Positions 31,325 through 39,009 are shown, counted from the first letter of the stretch. The stretch: 39,064 nucleotides of DNA from Candidatus Margulisiibacteriota bacterium (GCA_028715625.1 JAQURL010000021.1:1-39064), one strand, 5' to 3'. The notes: generated by a model not told the origin, from the letters alone. A program made the numbers and translations.

Positions 31325-32545
31325 ATGATAAAACCTGAAATAATTCCGCAGAAAATTTATAAAGAAATTGCCGATAACGAAGGAATTACCGTGGAAAGCC
31401 TGAGGATTCTGGTAAAGCAGGGGAAGGCTGTCGTCTTATATAATAAATTACACAAAAATGTTAAACCTATAGCCATTGGCAAGGGATTATCCATCAAGAT
31501 TAATGCCAATATCGGTACTTCTCCGGCTTGTCAGGACCTTAGCCAGGAAATAAAAAAGGTTCAGCTTTGCGAAAAATATGGAGTAGATACACTTATGGAT
31601 TTGTCACTTGGAGAAAATATCCGTTCCTTAAGACAGCAGATAATAAAGAGAACAAGCATGCCGCTTGGTACAGTGCCGGTATATGAACTTTTTTATTATA
31701 ACCAGAATTATCCCAGGGACATGTCTGCCAAATTTTTAAAAATACTTGATGAAAGCGGCCAGGATGGTGTGGATTTTGTGGTTATTCACGCAGGACTTTT
31801 AAGGAAGCATCTGGAGCTGGTTAAATCCAGAATTATAAAGGTGACTAGCCGCGGTGGTTCCCTGCTGATGAAATGGATGCAAAAACATAACAAAGAAAAT
31901 TTTTTATATGAACATTTTGATGAAATACTGCAGATTTGTAAAAAATACAACATGACAATTTCTTTGGGCGACGGCATGAGACCGGCTACAGTAATAGATG
32001 AAACCGATGAAGCACAACTGGAGGAGCTCAGAAATATCGGCGATCTGGTTTTGCGGGCAAGAAAAGCAGGTGTGCAGACAATAGTGGAAGGCCCTGGACA
32101 TATTCCTTTCCACAGGATCGAATTGAACATCAAACTGCAAAAAAAATATTGTCATGGCGCTCCTTTTTATGTTTTAGGCCCGCTGGTTACTGATATAGCA
32201 CCGGGCTATGATCATATTACTGCGGCAATAGGGGCAACAATGGCAGCGCATGCCGGAGCTGATTTTTTATGTTATGTCACGCCCTCCGAACATTTATCCT
32301 TGCCCAATCTGGATGATGTAAAAGAGGGTATCATTGCTTTCAAAATCGCTGCTCATGCAGTGGATATAACCCGAGGTAAAGGTCTGGATAGAGACCGAAA
32401 ACTTTCTGAGGCCAGGGCCAAACTGGATTGGGCAACTCAGAAAAAGTATGCTCTTGATCCTGATTCCTTTGATAAATATATGAAAAAAACTCCTGAAGAA
32501 ATGAAAGCATGCACCATGTGCGGTGAATTCTGCGCCTTAAAGTAA
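31325..32545 (+). CDS. thiC: Phosphomethylpyrimidine synthase ThiC, short form
   Basis: Radical-SAM enzyme that turns aminoimidazole ribotide into hydroxymethylpyrimidine phosphate for thiamine. 406 residues, the short form without the extra N-terminal domain of the E. coli enzyme. Landmarks: GVDTLMDLSLGENIRSLRQQI, TSRGGSLLMKWM, SLGDGMRPA, EGPGHIPFHRIE, GPLVTDIAPGYDHITAAIGA, CYVTPSEHLSLPNLDDVKEG and KIAAHAVDITRG. The C-terminal iron-sulphur triad is C396, C399 and C403 (CTMCGEFC), that is Cx2Cx3C; the well-studied long enzymes have Cx2Cx4C. BzaF, the benzimidazole-forming paralogue, is similar in size, but the thiL neighbour favours ThiC. It starts right at the epimerase stop, so no room for a TPP riboswitch exists directly upstream. 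Confidence 0.92.
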   Translation: MIKPEIIPQKIYKEIADNEGITVESLRILVKQGKAVVLYNKLHKNVKPIAIGKGLSIKINANIGTSPACQDLSQEIKKVQLCEKYGVDTLMDLSLGENIRSLRQQIIKRTSMPLGTVPVYELFYYNQNYPRDMSAKFLKILDESGQDGVDFVVIHAGLLRKHLELVKSRIIKVTSRGGSLLMKWMQKHNKENFLYEHFDEILQICKKYNMTISLGDGMRPATVIDETDEAQLEELRNIGDLVLRARKAGVQTIVEGPGHIPFHRIELNIKLQKKYCHGAPFYVLGPLVTDIAPGYDHITAAIGATMAAHAGADFLCYVTPSEHLSLPNLDDVKEGIIAFKIAAHAVDITRGKGLDRDRKLSEARAKLDWATQKKYALDPDSFDKYMKKTPEEMKACTMCGEFCALK

Positions 32546-32558
32546 ATTCGGAGGTTTT

Positions 32559-33524
32559 ATGAACGAATTTCAGTTAATAGATTTTCTGGCCAAAGATTTT
32601 CCTGTATATCAGAAGAATGTTCAGAAGGGAATAGGTGACGATTGCGCAGTTTGGAAAGGAGGGAAAAAATATATAGTTTTTACAACCGATACTATGGTTG
32701 AAGGTGATCACTTTTTAAAGCAGTGGTTTTCTCCGGAACAAATAGGAGCCCGTCTGGCTGAAATAAATTTAAGTGATATCGCTGCTATGGGTGCTTCACC
32801 AAAATTTTTATTTGTTTCTTTGATACTTGATAAACAAACGTCACCTGAATGGTGCCATAAAGTCTATCAGGGGATCAAAAAATCAATTACTCCCTACAAG
32901 ATATCTTTATTGGGTGGCAATATTACTCACGGGAAAACTTTATCACTTACTGCCTCTGTTATAGGAGAAAGCCTGTACAAACCAATATACAGATCCGGCG
33001 CCAGGCACGGTGACCTGCTTGCAATTACCGGAACAGTAGGTGATGCGTGTGTGGCGAGATTGTTATTGAAGCAGAATGATACGCCAGTTCCTGCGCTTTT
33101 TAAAAAATTGGCCGAACCGAAAGCCAGGATCAAAGAAGCGCAAATTATTAAGAAATACGCTTCATCAATGATTGATATAAGTGACGGTATAGCCTCGGAA
33201 GCCAGACATATTGCCAAAGAAAGCGAAACGGGGGTATCTGTGCTTGCTGACAAACTGCCATTTTCCAAAGCAGCCCTGAATGCTGAGCCTCAAATTCGTG
33301 TCAGTTTGGTTGACTGTGCTTTAAGGGGAGGGGAAGATTACGAGTTGATGTTTACCGCAACTGAAAAAAATTATAATAAACTTATCAAAGAATATAAACT
33401 GAAAACTCCGCTCACCGTTATCGGAACTATAATAAAAAAGAAAAAATATTGTTATCAGCAGGATAGTAAGGAGTACGAGCTTCCTTCAGGGTTTGATCAC
33501 TTTCAGCAGAATATAAATCTGTAA
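32559..33524 (+). CDS. thiL: Thiamine-monophosphate kinase
   Basis: Phosphorylates thiamine monophosphate to thiamine diphosphate, the last step of thiamine synthesis. 321 residues, the family's normal length. Motifs: GIGDDCAVW at the N-terminus, TTDTMVEGDHFLKQWFSPEQIG, INLSDIAAMGASPKF, LLGGNITHGKTLSLTASVIG, GTVGDACVARLLL, MIDISDGIASEARHIA, and ALRGGEDYELMF. The ATG has GGAGG four nt upstream, 14 nt after thiC, so it is expressed with thiC. Confidence 0.95.
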   Translation: MNEFQLIDFLAKDFPVYQKNVQKGIGDDCAVWKGGKKYIVFTTDTMVEGDHFLKQWFSPEQIGARLAEINLSDIAAMGASPKFLFVSLILDKQTSPEWCHKVYQGIKKSITPYKISLLGGNITHGKTLSLTASVIGESLYKPIYRSGARHGDLLAITGTVGDACVARLLLKQNDTPVPALFKKLAEPKARIKEAQIIKKYASSMIDISDGIASEARHIAKESETGVSVLADKLPFSKAALNAEPQIRVSLVDCALRGGEDYELMFTATEKNYNKLIKEYKLKTPLTVIGTIIKKKKYCYQQDSKEYELPSGFDHFQQNINL

Positions 33525-33570
33525 GCTTTGCAAAATTATGGTTATTTTCAGATTTAGCCCAATATAGATA

Positions 33571-33660
33571 AGCACACTTCGTCCCGCCTACGCTAAAGCT
33601 TCCGTCTTCGCTGAAGCTTCGCCGAGACAAGTCGGGGCGGCAAACAAGCTCAGTGTGACA
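33571..33660. repeat. 90-bp palindrome-rich dispersed-repeat-like sequence
   Basis: Lies between the convergent ends of thiL and argJ. Outer inverted arms CACACT (33573-33578) and AGTGTG (33652-33657), inner GC-rich CGTCCCGCC and GGGGCGG arms, and repeated AAGCTTC/GAAGCTT palindromes build a nested foldback. It is much more GC-rich than the surrounding genes. Its ends read like the GTCACACTGAGC type of bacterial dispersed repeat with a second repeat inserted. No coding potential. Confidence 0.55.
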
Positions 33661-33674
33661 AAGACTGAAAGTTA

Positions 33675-34835
33675 TTAATTGTATTCAGCGTTAATTTTTA
33701 CATAATCGTAGGACAAATCTGTTGTCCAGCCGCTAAAGCTTGAACTTCCAATGTTCAGGTCCAGTGTTATTAACAGTTTCTTATTTTTCATATACTTATC
33801 CAGCAGATTTTTTTCATAAGCCAATATAGTACCACCTTTAACAAGTTGGTAACTTCCAAAGTATAAATCTACCTTATCAGCAACCAGCGAAGACTTTATT
33901 TTTCCGGCAGAGCACAAGATGCGGCCGAAGTTTGGGTTTTCTCCGAAAATAGCTGTTTTTACCAGGGGGGAGTTGGCAATGGCGTAAAAAATATCACGGG
34001 CTTCTTTTTTGCTTTTGGCTTTCTGTATCTGGATTTCTACAAATTTTGTGCATCCTTCACCGTCTTCTATAATTTTTTTGGCAAGTTCGGCTGCAACTTC
34101 ACACAAAGCTTCCAGAAACTTTTCATCAGTTTGTGAAATTTTTTGTTTTTTATTGCTGGCCAGAATCATAAAAGTATCATTGGTCGAGGAATCACTGTCT
34201 ACAGTGATCCGGTGAAATGATTCAGCTGTAACTTTTTTTATCATTTTTCTCAGAGAAGACGAGCTGATAGTGGCATCTGTAAAGATAAAGGCCAGCATGG
34301 TAGCCATGTTCGGTTGGATCATGCCGCTTCCTTTGGCTGTTCCCAGAATATTAATTTCTTCATTGTTGATTATTATTTTTTTATGAACAACTTTTTGTAC
34401 CAGGTCTGTTGTGCAAATTGCTTCACTGAAAGCTGCTGCATCGTTTTTCAACCCACTAACTAATTTTTTGTAACTATTTGTGATTGTCTCCAACGGCAGA
34501 TTTTTACCGATAATACCTGTGGAAAATAATAATCCTTTTTTAGCGTCAAATTTAAGCAATGAACCTAAGTTTTTCAATAGAAAATGAATATCATTTAATC
34601 CTTTTTTCCCTGTTAAAGCATTGGCGTTACCGCTATTCACCATTAAAATTTCAAGTTTATCCTGACTTGTTTGTACAGCACGGGCGTTAATAGAACCTGG
34701 TGCAGCGAATTTATTAGTAGTTGTAACAAGTGCAAAGGAGGCTCCATCTTTTGCGTAAACCAGTCCCAAATCAAGTTTGCTTTTTTTTATACCACTGTGT
34801 ATCCCGGAAAACTGGAAACCATCTATGCTATACAT
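33675..34835 (-). CDS. argJ: Bifunctional ornithine/glutamate N-acetyltransferase
   Basis: Transfers the acetyl group from N-acetylornithine to glutamate in arginine synthesis (and in some species also uses acetyl-CoA). 386 residues. The self-cleavage site is visible: KGSGMIQPNMATMLAF with Thr179 as the expected N-terminal nucleophile of the beta chain (cut between Ala178 and Thr179). Other family blocks are GLVYAKDGASFALVTT, NSGNANALTG, STGIIG and VDSDSSTNDT. The ATG follows AAGGAG at 6 nt, and that site lies inside the end of the upstream LeuD-like gene, one nt before. No other arg gene is in the window, so its link to the LeuC/LeuD-like pair is unexplained. Confidence 0.95.
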   Translation of the reverse strand: MYSIDGFQFSGIHSGIKKSKLDLGLVYAKDGASFALVTTTNKFAAPGSINARAVQTSQDKLEILMVNSGNANALTGKKGLNDIHFLLKNLGSLLKFDAKKGLLFSTGIIGKNLPLETITNSYKKLVSGLKNDAAAFSEAICTTDLVQKVVHKKIIINNEEINILGTAKGSGMIQPNMATMLAFIFTDATISSSSLRKMIKKVTAESFHRITVDSDSSTNDTFMILASNKKQKISQTDEKFLEALCEVAAELAKKIIEDGEGCTKFVEIQIQKAKSKKEARDIFYAIANSPLVKTAIFGENPNFGRILCSAGKIKSSLVADKVDLYFGSYQLVKGGTILAYEKNLLDKYMKNKKLLITLDLNIGSSSFSGWTTDLSYDYVKINAEYN

Positions 34836-34836
34836 A

Positions 34837-35334
34837 TCAGACTCCTTCTTTAAAAATAGTATTTAATAGCCCACCGTTCAGATAAAGATTATAAAAATAT
34901 TTCTTTATGGGTTTTATTTTAATACCCAGTTGTTTGGTTTTATTTTGAATGAAACTCTGAATAAGGTCAATTTTTAGATCATCATCATCATCAATGTAAT
35001 CTGTATTGGCATTAATACACAATAGCCCGATATTGTAGGCATTTTTATAAAAACAGGGGAAAAAAGATTTGGCGATAATTGCGTTTACACCATTTTTTTT
35101 CAAAGAAATAGCCGGCATTTCATTAGATGACCCATAACTGAAGTTTTCACCCACTACCAAAATTGATTTGGAAAAAACTTCTTCGGTAAAGTTAGGTATT
35201 TTATTTACAAAAGGTATCATATTGTGCCCGCTGTGATAAGATTCAGTGATGCTGGTACTTATGATATCCTTGGAGGAAATAACAGCATCAATTTTAAAAG
35301 CTTTGCCAGTAATAATTTCAAATTTTAAGGACAA
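34837..35334 (-). CDS. LeuD-like (aconitase swivel domain) small subunit, catalytic motif degenerate
   Basis: 165 residues with the swivel-domain fold of isopropylmalate dehydratase small subunit. The usual GSSREHA substrate-binding motif is present only as GSSNEMP (residues 68-74): the substrate-binding Arg and the His are gone. The next block IIAKSFFPCFYKNAYNIGL (from residue 86) keeps the KSF and the N-x-x-N-I-G-L pattern. An acidic run encoded by (ATC)5 on the opposite strand (34978-34992) gives DDDDD. TTG at 35334 is taken as start because AGGAGGG lies about 7 nt upstream; a TTG at 35352 lies before that site. It overlaps the LeuC-like gene by 10 nt and is followed within one nt by argJ. 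The open frame argues against decay, so a changed function is likely. Confidence 0.8.
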   Translation of the reverse strand: MSLKFEIITGKAFKIDAVISSKDIISTSITESYHSGHNMIPFVNKIPNFTEEVFSKSILVVGENFSYGSSNEMPAISLKKNGVNAIIAKSFFPCFYKNAYNIGLLCINANTDYIDDDDDLKIDLIQSFIQNKTKQLGIKIKPIKKYFYNLYLNGGLLNTIFKEGV

Positions 35335-36548
35335 ACTGCTCCCTCCTCGCAAGTTGCTAAGTGTCCGGTTATGGCTGTATTTATCGCTGTTTCAATTGAA
35401 GATGTATAAAATTCCATAGGAATTTCTTTAACCTGTATGGACAATATATTTACAGCTGTAGAAACTATATTTTCTCCCTCAATCGGTATTAAACCATTGG
35501 TTGCCGAACTTATTCCGGTAGAGGGAGTAAGCAAAATACAACCACCATTCAATATTGATGTCATATATCCTTTTTGCATGGCTTCAGTAAGTATTTTGTG
35601 GGATGAAGGTGTCACGAAACAGGGTATTTTTACTTTTTTGTCAGCCAGAATTTTTGCTAAAAATTCCATATCTGCCAGCGTTCCGCCAATGCTGTTACCA
35701 ATGAAAACTTTATCAATTTTTTTGTCGCACAGCTCTTTAACTCCCAATATTTTTCCGTTATTTTCCACAAGAGGTGACAAATTTGTAAGATCAAAAGTGA
35801 ATTCCTTGGCATATTTTACTTTGCTGTCTGGAAAAACTCCGCACATTACTTTGTTTATTTGTTGAAGAGGAGGAAAAGTAAATGAAGACGCATTCATATT
35901 ATAATGATGAAGAGCAAGGGAATATAGATCTTTGGCAGAAATTTCTTCAAGCAGAGATCCGGAAAATTCCAGTAAATAATGTCCGTTCATCAAACTGGAG
36001 GAAAGTTCTTTAATCAAATAAAGCGCTATGTCTTTGCCGGAAATATTTTGTTGAAGATGACCCTCAAGTACAATATGAATGACCTCCGGAACCAGATAAT
36101 CATGCTTGCTAGTTATCATAGCTTGAATAATATCCTGCATGCCGGAACTGATATTTAAATTATTTAAAGGTGAAAAAAAGTTGATTGTTGATGCACGGCC
36201 CAGAAATATATTGCCGGGCTCAATTATATTTTTTTGCAACAAATTATAAAACCATAAACCTTTATAATTATCCAGGATTTTAAATTTATACTTTTTGGCC
36301 AGGTCCAGAATTTTCTTCTGAATATGACTGTATGAAAACTCATATTGATAGGGGAAATTGGTCAGGGCCAGATATATATTTTCGTGGTGAGGTTTAATCT
36401 GATGATTTTCCAGAATATCAAAAATAGGGACTACACTATTGTCAGGTATCAGAATATGATCCACGTCTACAGAGATGATTTCATCTGGAGCAATATTTTT
36501 ACTTTTGGAATGAAGCTTGAGAATTTTTTCCAGAATAGTACCCTGCAT
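35325..36548 (-). CDS. LeuC-like (aconitase family) large subunit lacking the Fe-S cysteines
   Basis: 407 residues, about the length of short (archaeal-type) LeuC. Family order is clear: TILEKILKLHSKS, later VPEVIHIVLEGHLQQNISGKDIALYLI, LEFSGSLLEEISAKDLYSLALHH, DKVFIGNSIGGTLADM and AINTAITGHLAT. Each active-site signature is altered: GDSHT is GRAST (117-121), IGSCTN is IGNSIG (from 284), and the PGCSMC-type double-Cys block is PSTGIS (342-347). All three [4Fe-4S] ligand cysteines are thus replaced. Normal dehydratase activity is not expected. The ATG at 36548 is used because a TGATATAAT -10 box ends 9 nt before it; an ATG at 36557 would lie inside the promoter. It is followed by the equally degenerate LeuD-like subunit and argJ. 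Confidence 0.8.
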   Translation of the reverse strand: MQGTILEKILKLHSKSKNIAPDEIISVDVDHILIPDNSVVPIFDILENHQIKPHHENIYLALTNFPYQYEFSYSHIQKKILDLAKKYKFKILDNYKGLWFYNLLQKNIIEPGNIFLGRASTINFFSPLNNLNISSGMQDIIQAMITSKHDYLVPEVIHIVLEGHLQQNISGKDIALYLIKELSSSLMNGHYLLEFSGSLLEEISAKDLYSLALHHYNMNASSFTFPPLQQINKVMCGVFPDSKVKYAKEFTFDLTNLSPLVENNGKILGVKELCDKKIDKVFIGNSIGGTLADMEFLAKILADKKVKIPCFVTPSSHKILTEAMQKGYMTSILNGGCILLTPSTGISSATNGLIPIEGENIVSTAVNILSIQVKEIPMEFYTSSIETAINTAITGHLATCEEGAVCP

Positions 36549-36557
36549 GATGTGCAT

Positions 36558-36632
36558 ATTATATCATAAGCCCTAAAGAGATTATAAGCGTAAACATTGC
36601 ATATCTAAGCTCTTTCATATAAAATTTACGAC
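36558..36632. promoter_or_regulatory. Divergent promoters of the LeuC-like and outer-membrane protein genes
   Basis: Minus strand: extended -10 TGATATAAT (36566-36558), 9 nt before the ATG at 36548. Plus strand: TTGCAT (36597-36602), 17-nt spacer, TAAAAT (36620-36625), 7 nt before the ATG at 36633. Both arrangements leave a leader of only a few nt and no Shine-Dalgarno sequence. Confidence 0.5.
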
Positions 36633-37538
36633 ATGGGGGCATTTAGGTATTTTCAGAAATATTTGGTTGCGTGCTTTGTGCTGGCAACATCTATTACATT
36701 GTGCCTCGACTTCACACAATCAGCCGATATTCATTTCAGATATGGTTTCGGAAGTAATTTCAACGATGGTAATCAGGTCTTCAGCATGGACCGATCTTAT
36801 TATACTTTTAATTTACAAGCCAATAATCACACATCAACGGTTGTAAAATTAAATCTTAACACTTCATCCAACGTGAATAATCTTAACCCTGATTTCATCA
36901 ATAATGCCTACGTGCAAATCGGGCATATGATAATCGGGAAACAAACCATACCCTTCGGCAGTTATACAAATCGTGGAATAGCTGACCCTTTTTCCAGAAC
37001 ATTTGAAGAAATTGTCAGAGCAGGTATATCTTCACAGCTCGATTTTAATCAAATTTTATTTATTAACGGTGCACTTGTTAACAACGGAGTAAATGATTCC
37101 ATGACAGCAGCTGCTATGAAGATCAGTCTTATGCCAAAAAAAGAATATCTTTTTCAGCAGTCTGTGTTTATTGATCAGGAAAATAACAATGGCTCCAAGG
37201 TTTATCGTGTGGATATTCATGGAATGGTTTCTATTGCGGTAAGCAAAGCAATTCTTGACCTTGAGGTTTATCGTTGCCTTTTTGGGAATAATAAAAACGC
37301 CATGACTATAGATGCCTCGTTACTTGTTTCGGCACTTGAAGATATGGATACTGTATTACGTATAAGTTATGCCAACTCAGTTGCAGCGACAGTGTTGAAC
37401 AAATCTGTTTCGATTTCCGCCGGATTAAATTATCACCTTAACAGTAATCTGATTTTATCTTTTGAAGGAGCTTATATCAGTAAACCGGCAAATACTTCAG
37501 CTATAAACATGTTATCAATGCTTTCTATAAATTTCTAA
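36633..37538 (+). CDS. Putative outer-membrane beta-barrel protein (porin-like)
   Basis: 301 residues, specific family not recognised. A signal peptide is visible (basic start, hydrophobic core YLVACFVLATSITLCLDF, possible cut after FTQSA near residue 31). The mature part is made of alternating hydrophobic/polar strands rich in Asn and Ser, with DRSYYTFNLQANNH, AYVQIGHMIIGKQTIPFGSYTNRG and a final strand ending in SINF. A C-terminal Phe with alternating hydrophobic residues is the BAM assembly signal. The KQTIPFGSYTNRG stretch recalls the conserved segment of phosphate-selective-type porins. Single gene with a leaderless-type start. Cargo unknown. Confidence 0.72.
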   Translation: MGAFRYFQKYLVACFVLATSITLCLDFTQSADIHFRYGFGSNFNDGNQVFSMDRSYYTFNLQANNHTSTVVKLNLNTSSNVNNLNPDFINNAYVQIGHMIIGKQTIPFGSYTNRGIADPFSRTFEEIVRAGISSQLDFNQILFINGALVNNGVNDSMTAAAMKISLMPKKEYLFQQSVFIDQENNNGSKVYRVDIHGMVSIAVSKAILDLEVYRCLFGNNKNAMTIDASLLVSALEDMDTVLRISYANSVAATVLNKSVSISAGLNYHLNSNLILSFEGAYISKPANTSAINMLSMLSINF

Positions 37539-37550
37539 ATACTTTATAAT
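37522..37550 (+). promoter_or_regulatory. Candidate promoter of the patatin gene
   Basis: TTTCTA (37522-37527, poor -35), 17-nt spacer, TATAAT (37545-37550). The start codon GTG is 8 nt further, so the mRNA would be nearly leaderless. The promoter overlaps the end of the outer-membrane protein gene. Confidence 0.4.
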
Positions 37551-37558
37551 AGTTAGTT

Positions 37559-38347
37559 GTGGCAAAAAAGAATAAAAAAATATTAGGTCTGGCGTTGGGT
37601 GGTGGCAGTCTGCGCGGGCTGGCGCATGTGGGCGTGCTTAAGGTTATCGAGGAATATAGGATCAAGATTGATTATTTGGCCGGTACGAGTATCGGATCCA
37701 TAATAGGCGCTCTTTACGCAGACGGAATGACAGTAAAAGAAATTATAGCTGTTTCCAGACGCATCAAGTGGAACAATTTTTATCAGTTTTCCTTTCAATT
37801 AAGCGGGCTCAGCAACAGCAAAGCTATAGACAATCTTATCAAAACTTTTATCAAACATGATAGTTTTTCAAAGTTAAAAATACCTTTTTCAGTTACAGCA
37901 AGCAATATCACAAAAGGCAAAATGGTGGTTATTAAATCAGGGAGTTTATCCAGTGCTATTCAAATGAGCGCTAGTTTCCCGGGAATATATACACCAGTAA
38001 TTCAAAAAAATGAAATTTTTTGTGACGGGGGTGTTTTTTGTAATCTTCCGGTGCAGCTTGTCAAAAAAATGGGCGCGGAAATTATAGTCGGAGTAGATGT
38101 AATTCCCAAGAGCGATATGGACCCTAAAAAAAATAAAACATACACAATGTTAAATATTATGGACAGGTCATTGGATCTGATGCTAAAAGAACAAATAAAA
38201 GAACTTACTTGTGATTTATTAATGGAACCTGTTAACCAGGACATCAATTCCTTTGACTTAAAGAAAAAGGAAGACCTTATGAAAATGGGTGAAAAATGTG
38301 CCCGTGAGACTTTGCTACCTTTTCTGCGCAAGCGTGGTTTTCTTTGA
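37559..38347 (+). CDS. Patatin-like phospholipase (RssA/YlbK type)
   Basis: 262-residue serine hydrolase with a Ser-Asp dyad, probably releasing fatty acids from phospholipids or acting as acyl hydrolase at the membrane. The oxyanion loop is GLALGGGSLRGLAHVGVL; the nucleophile sits in the GTSIGS elbow (about residue 43), and the Asp in the DGGVFCNLPV block. No signal peptide or membrane helix, so a cytoplasmic or peripheral location is likely. Starts with GTG without a ribosome-binding site. It converges on the next gene with only 2 nt between stop codons. Confidence 0.92.
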   Translation: MAKKNKKILGLALGGGSLRGLAHVGVLKVIEEYRIKIDYLAGTSIGSIIGALYADGMTVKEIIAVSRRIKWNNFYQFSFQLSGLSNSKAIDNLIKTFIKHDSFSKLKIPFSVTASNITKGKMVVIKSGSLSSAIQMSASFPGIYTPVIQKNEIFCDGGVFCNLPVQLVKKMGAEIIVGVDVIPKSDMDPKKNKTYTMLNIMDRSLDLMLKEQIKELTCDLLMEPVNQDINSFDLKKKEDLMKMGEKCARETLLPFLRKRGFL

Positions 38348-38349
38348 AT

Positions 38350-38955
38350 TTATTTACTTGTCTTGAGTTTATAAGAAGTACTTCTGCCCTGACCGATTTT
38401 TTCCAATATTCCCATTGTAAATAATGCAGTAAGTTCGATGTGTGCGGTTTTATGTGAAATGTTATATAAATTCCTATAAGTTTTATTGGTTACAAATTCT
38501 TTTTCTTTTACATACTTTAAACACTGTTCCTGCCTTTGATTCAATTTTACTGATTGTTCCTGACCGACATGCGAATAAATTTCCTCCTTGGCCATTTTTT
38601 TGATTTCTATCCCGGAGCGAAAATAATACTTGTTTCTGTAGGAATAGGGCTTATGCGATCCTTCTGGTACTTTTATAAGTATAACAATTTTATCCAGTCT
38701 CGCGATTTCCTCAATATACACGGTAACCGCGGGATCAATTTTCTGCACACTGGTTTCAATAAAATTTTTGGAAATATTGCTTCCTATCAAATGATCATTC
38801 TTATCATCAATACCGATTATGATTTTACCACCGTTATGATTGAGAAAACCTGTAATATATTTGATAAGTTGTTCGGCGGAAAGTATACTGGAAACAAATT
38901 CTATTTGCGGGCCTTCACCTTCGCGCAAGCAATCGATTACATCTTTCCAGGTCAT
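38350..38955 (-). CDS. AlbA_2 (Schlafen-type) domain protein with C-terminal helix-turn-helix, putative regulator
   Basis: 201 residues. The N-terminal domain (about 1-125) is of the AlbA_2/Schlafen type: EGPQIEFVSS, then FLNHNGGKIIIGIDDKNDHLIG, and later VILIKVPEGSHKPYSYRNKYYFRSG, the usual RxG end block. The C-terminal part (LNQRQEQCLKYVKEKEFVTN onward, to GRSTSYKL) reads as a winged helix for DNA binding. The canonical Lys after IEF is Val here. The ATG at 38955 is chosen since AAAGGGG lies 6 nt upstream; ATGs at 38976 and 38985 lie in or next to the promoter. Target genes are unknown; such proteins are often single transcription regulators. Confidence 0.82.
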   Translation of the reverse strand: MTWKDVIDCLREGEGPQIEFVSSILSAEQLIKYITGFLNHNGGKIIIGIDDKNDHLIGSNISKNFIETSVQKIDPAVTVYIEEIARLDKIVILIKVPEGSHKPYSYRNKYYFRSGIEIKKMAKEEIYSHVGQEQSVKLNQRQEQCLKYVKEKEFVTNKTYRNLYNISHKTAHIELTALFTMGILEKIGQGRSTSYKLKTSK

Positions 38956-38980
38956 TTTTACCCCTTTTTTAGTCATAATA

Positions 38981-39009
38981 AACATAACATAAAAAATTCA
39001 ATTAATCAA
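38981..39009 (-). promoter_or_regulatory. Candidate promoter of the AlbA_2 gene
   Basis: On the minus strand TTGATT (39009-39004), 17-nt spacer, TATGTT (38986-38981). Transcription would begin near 38974, giving a leader of about 19 nt that contains the AAAGGGG site. The remaining 55 nt to the window end are AT-rich with no gene. Confidence 0.4.

Noticed and set aside
34978-34992. (ATC)5 tandem repeat as a phase-variation tract
   Set aside because: A trinucleotide repeat inside a frame cannot switch it off; it only changes the Asp run length.
34837-36548. Annotation as working leuC/leuD (isopropylmalate dehydratase)
   Set aside because: All three cluster cysteines and the GSSREHA substrate motif are replaced, so the standard activity is not supported.
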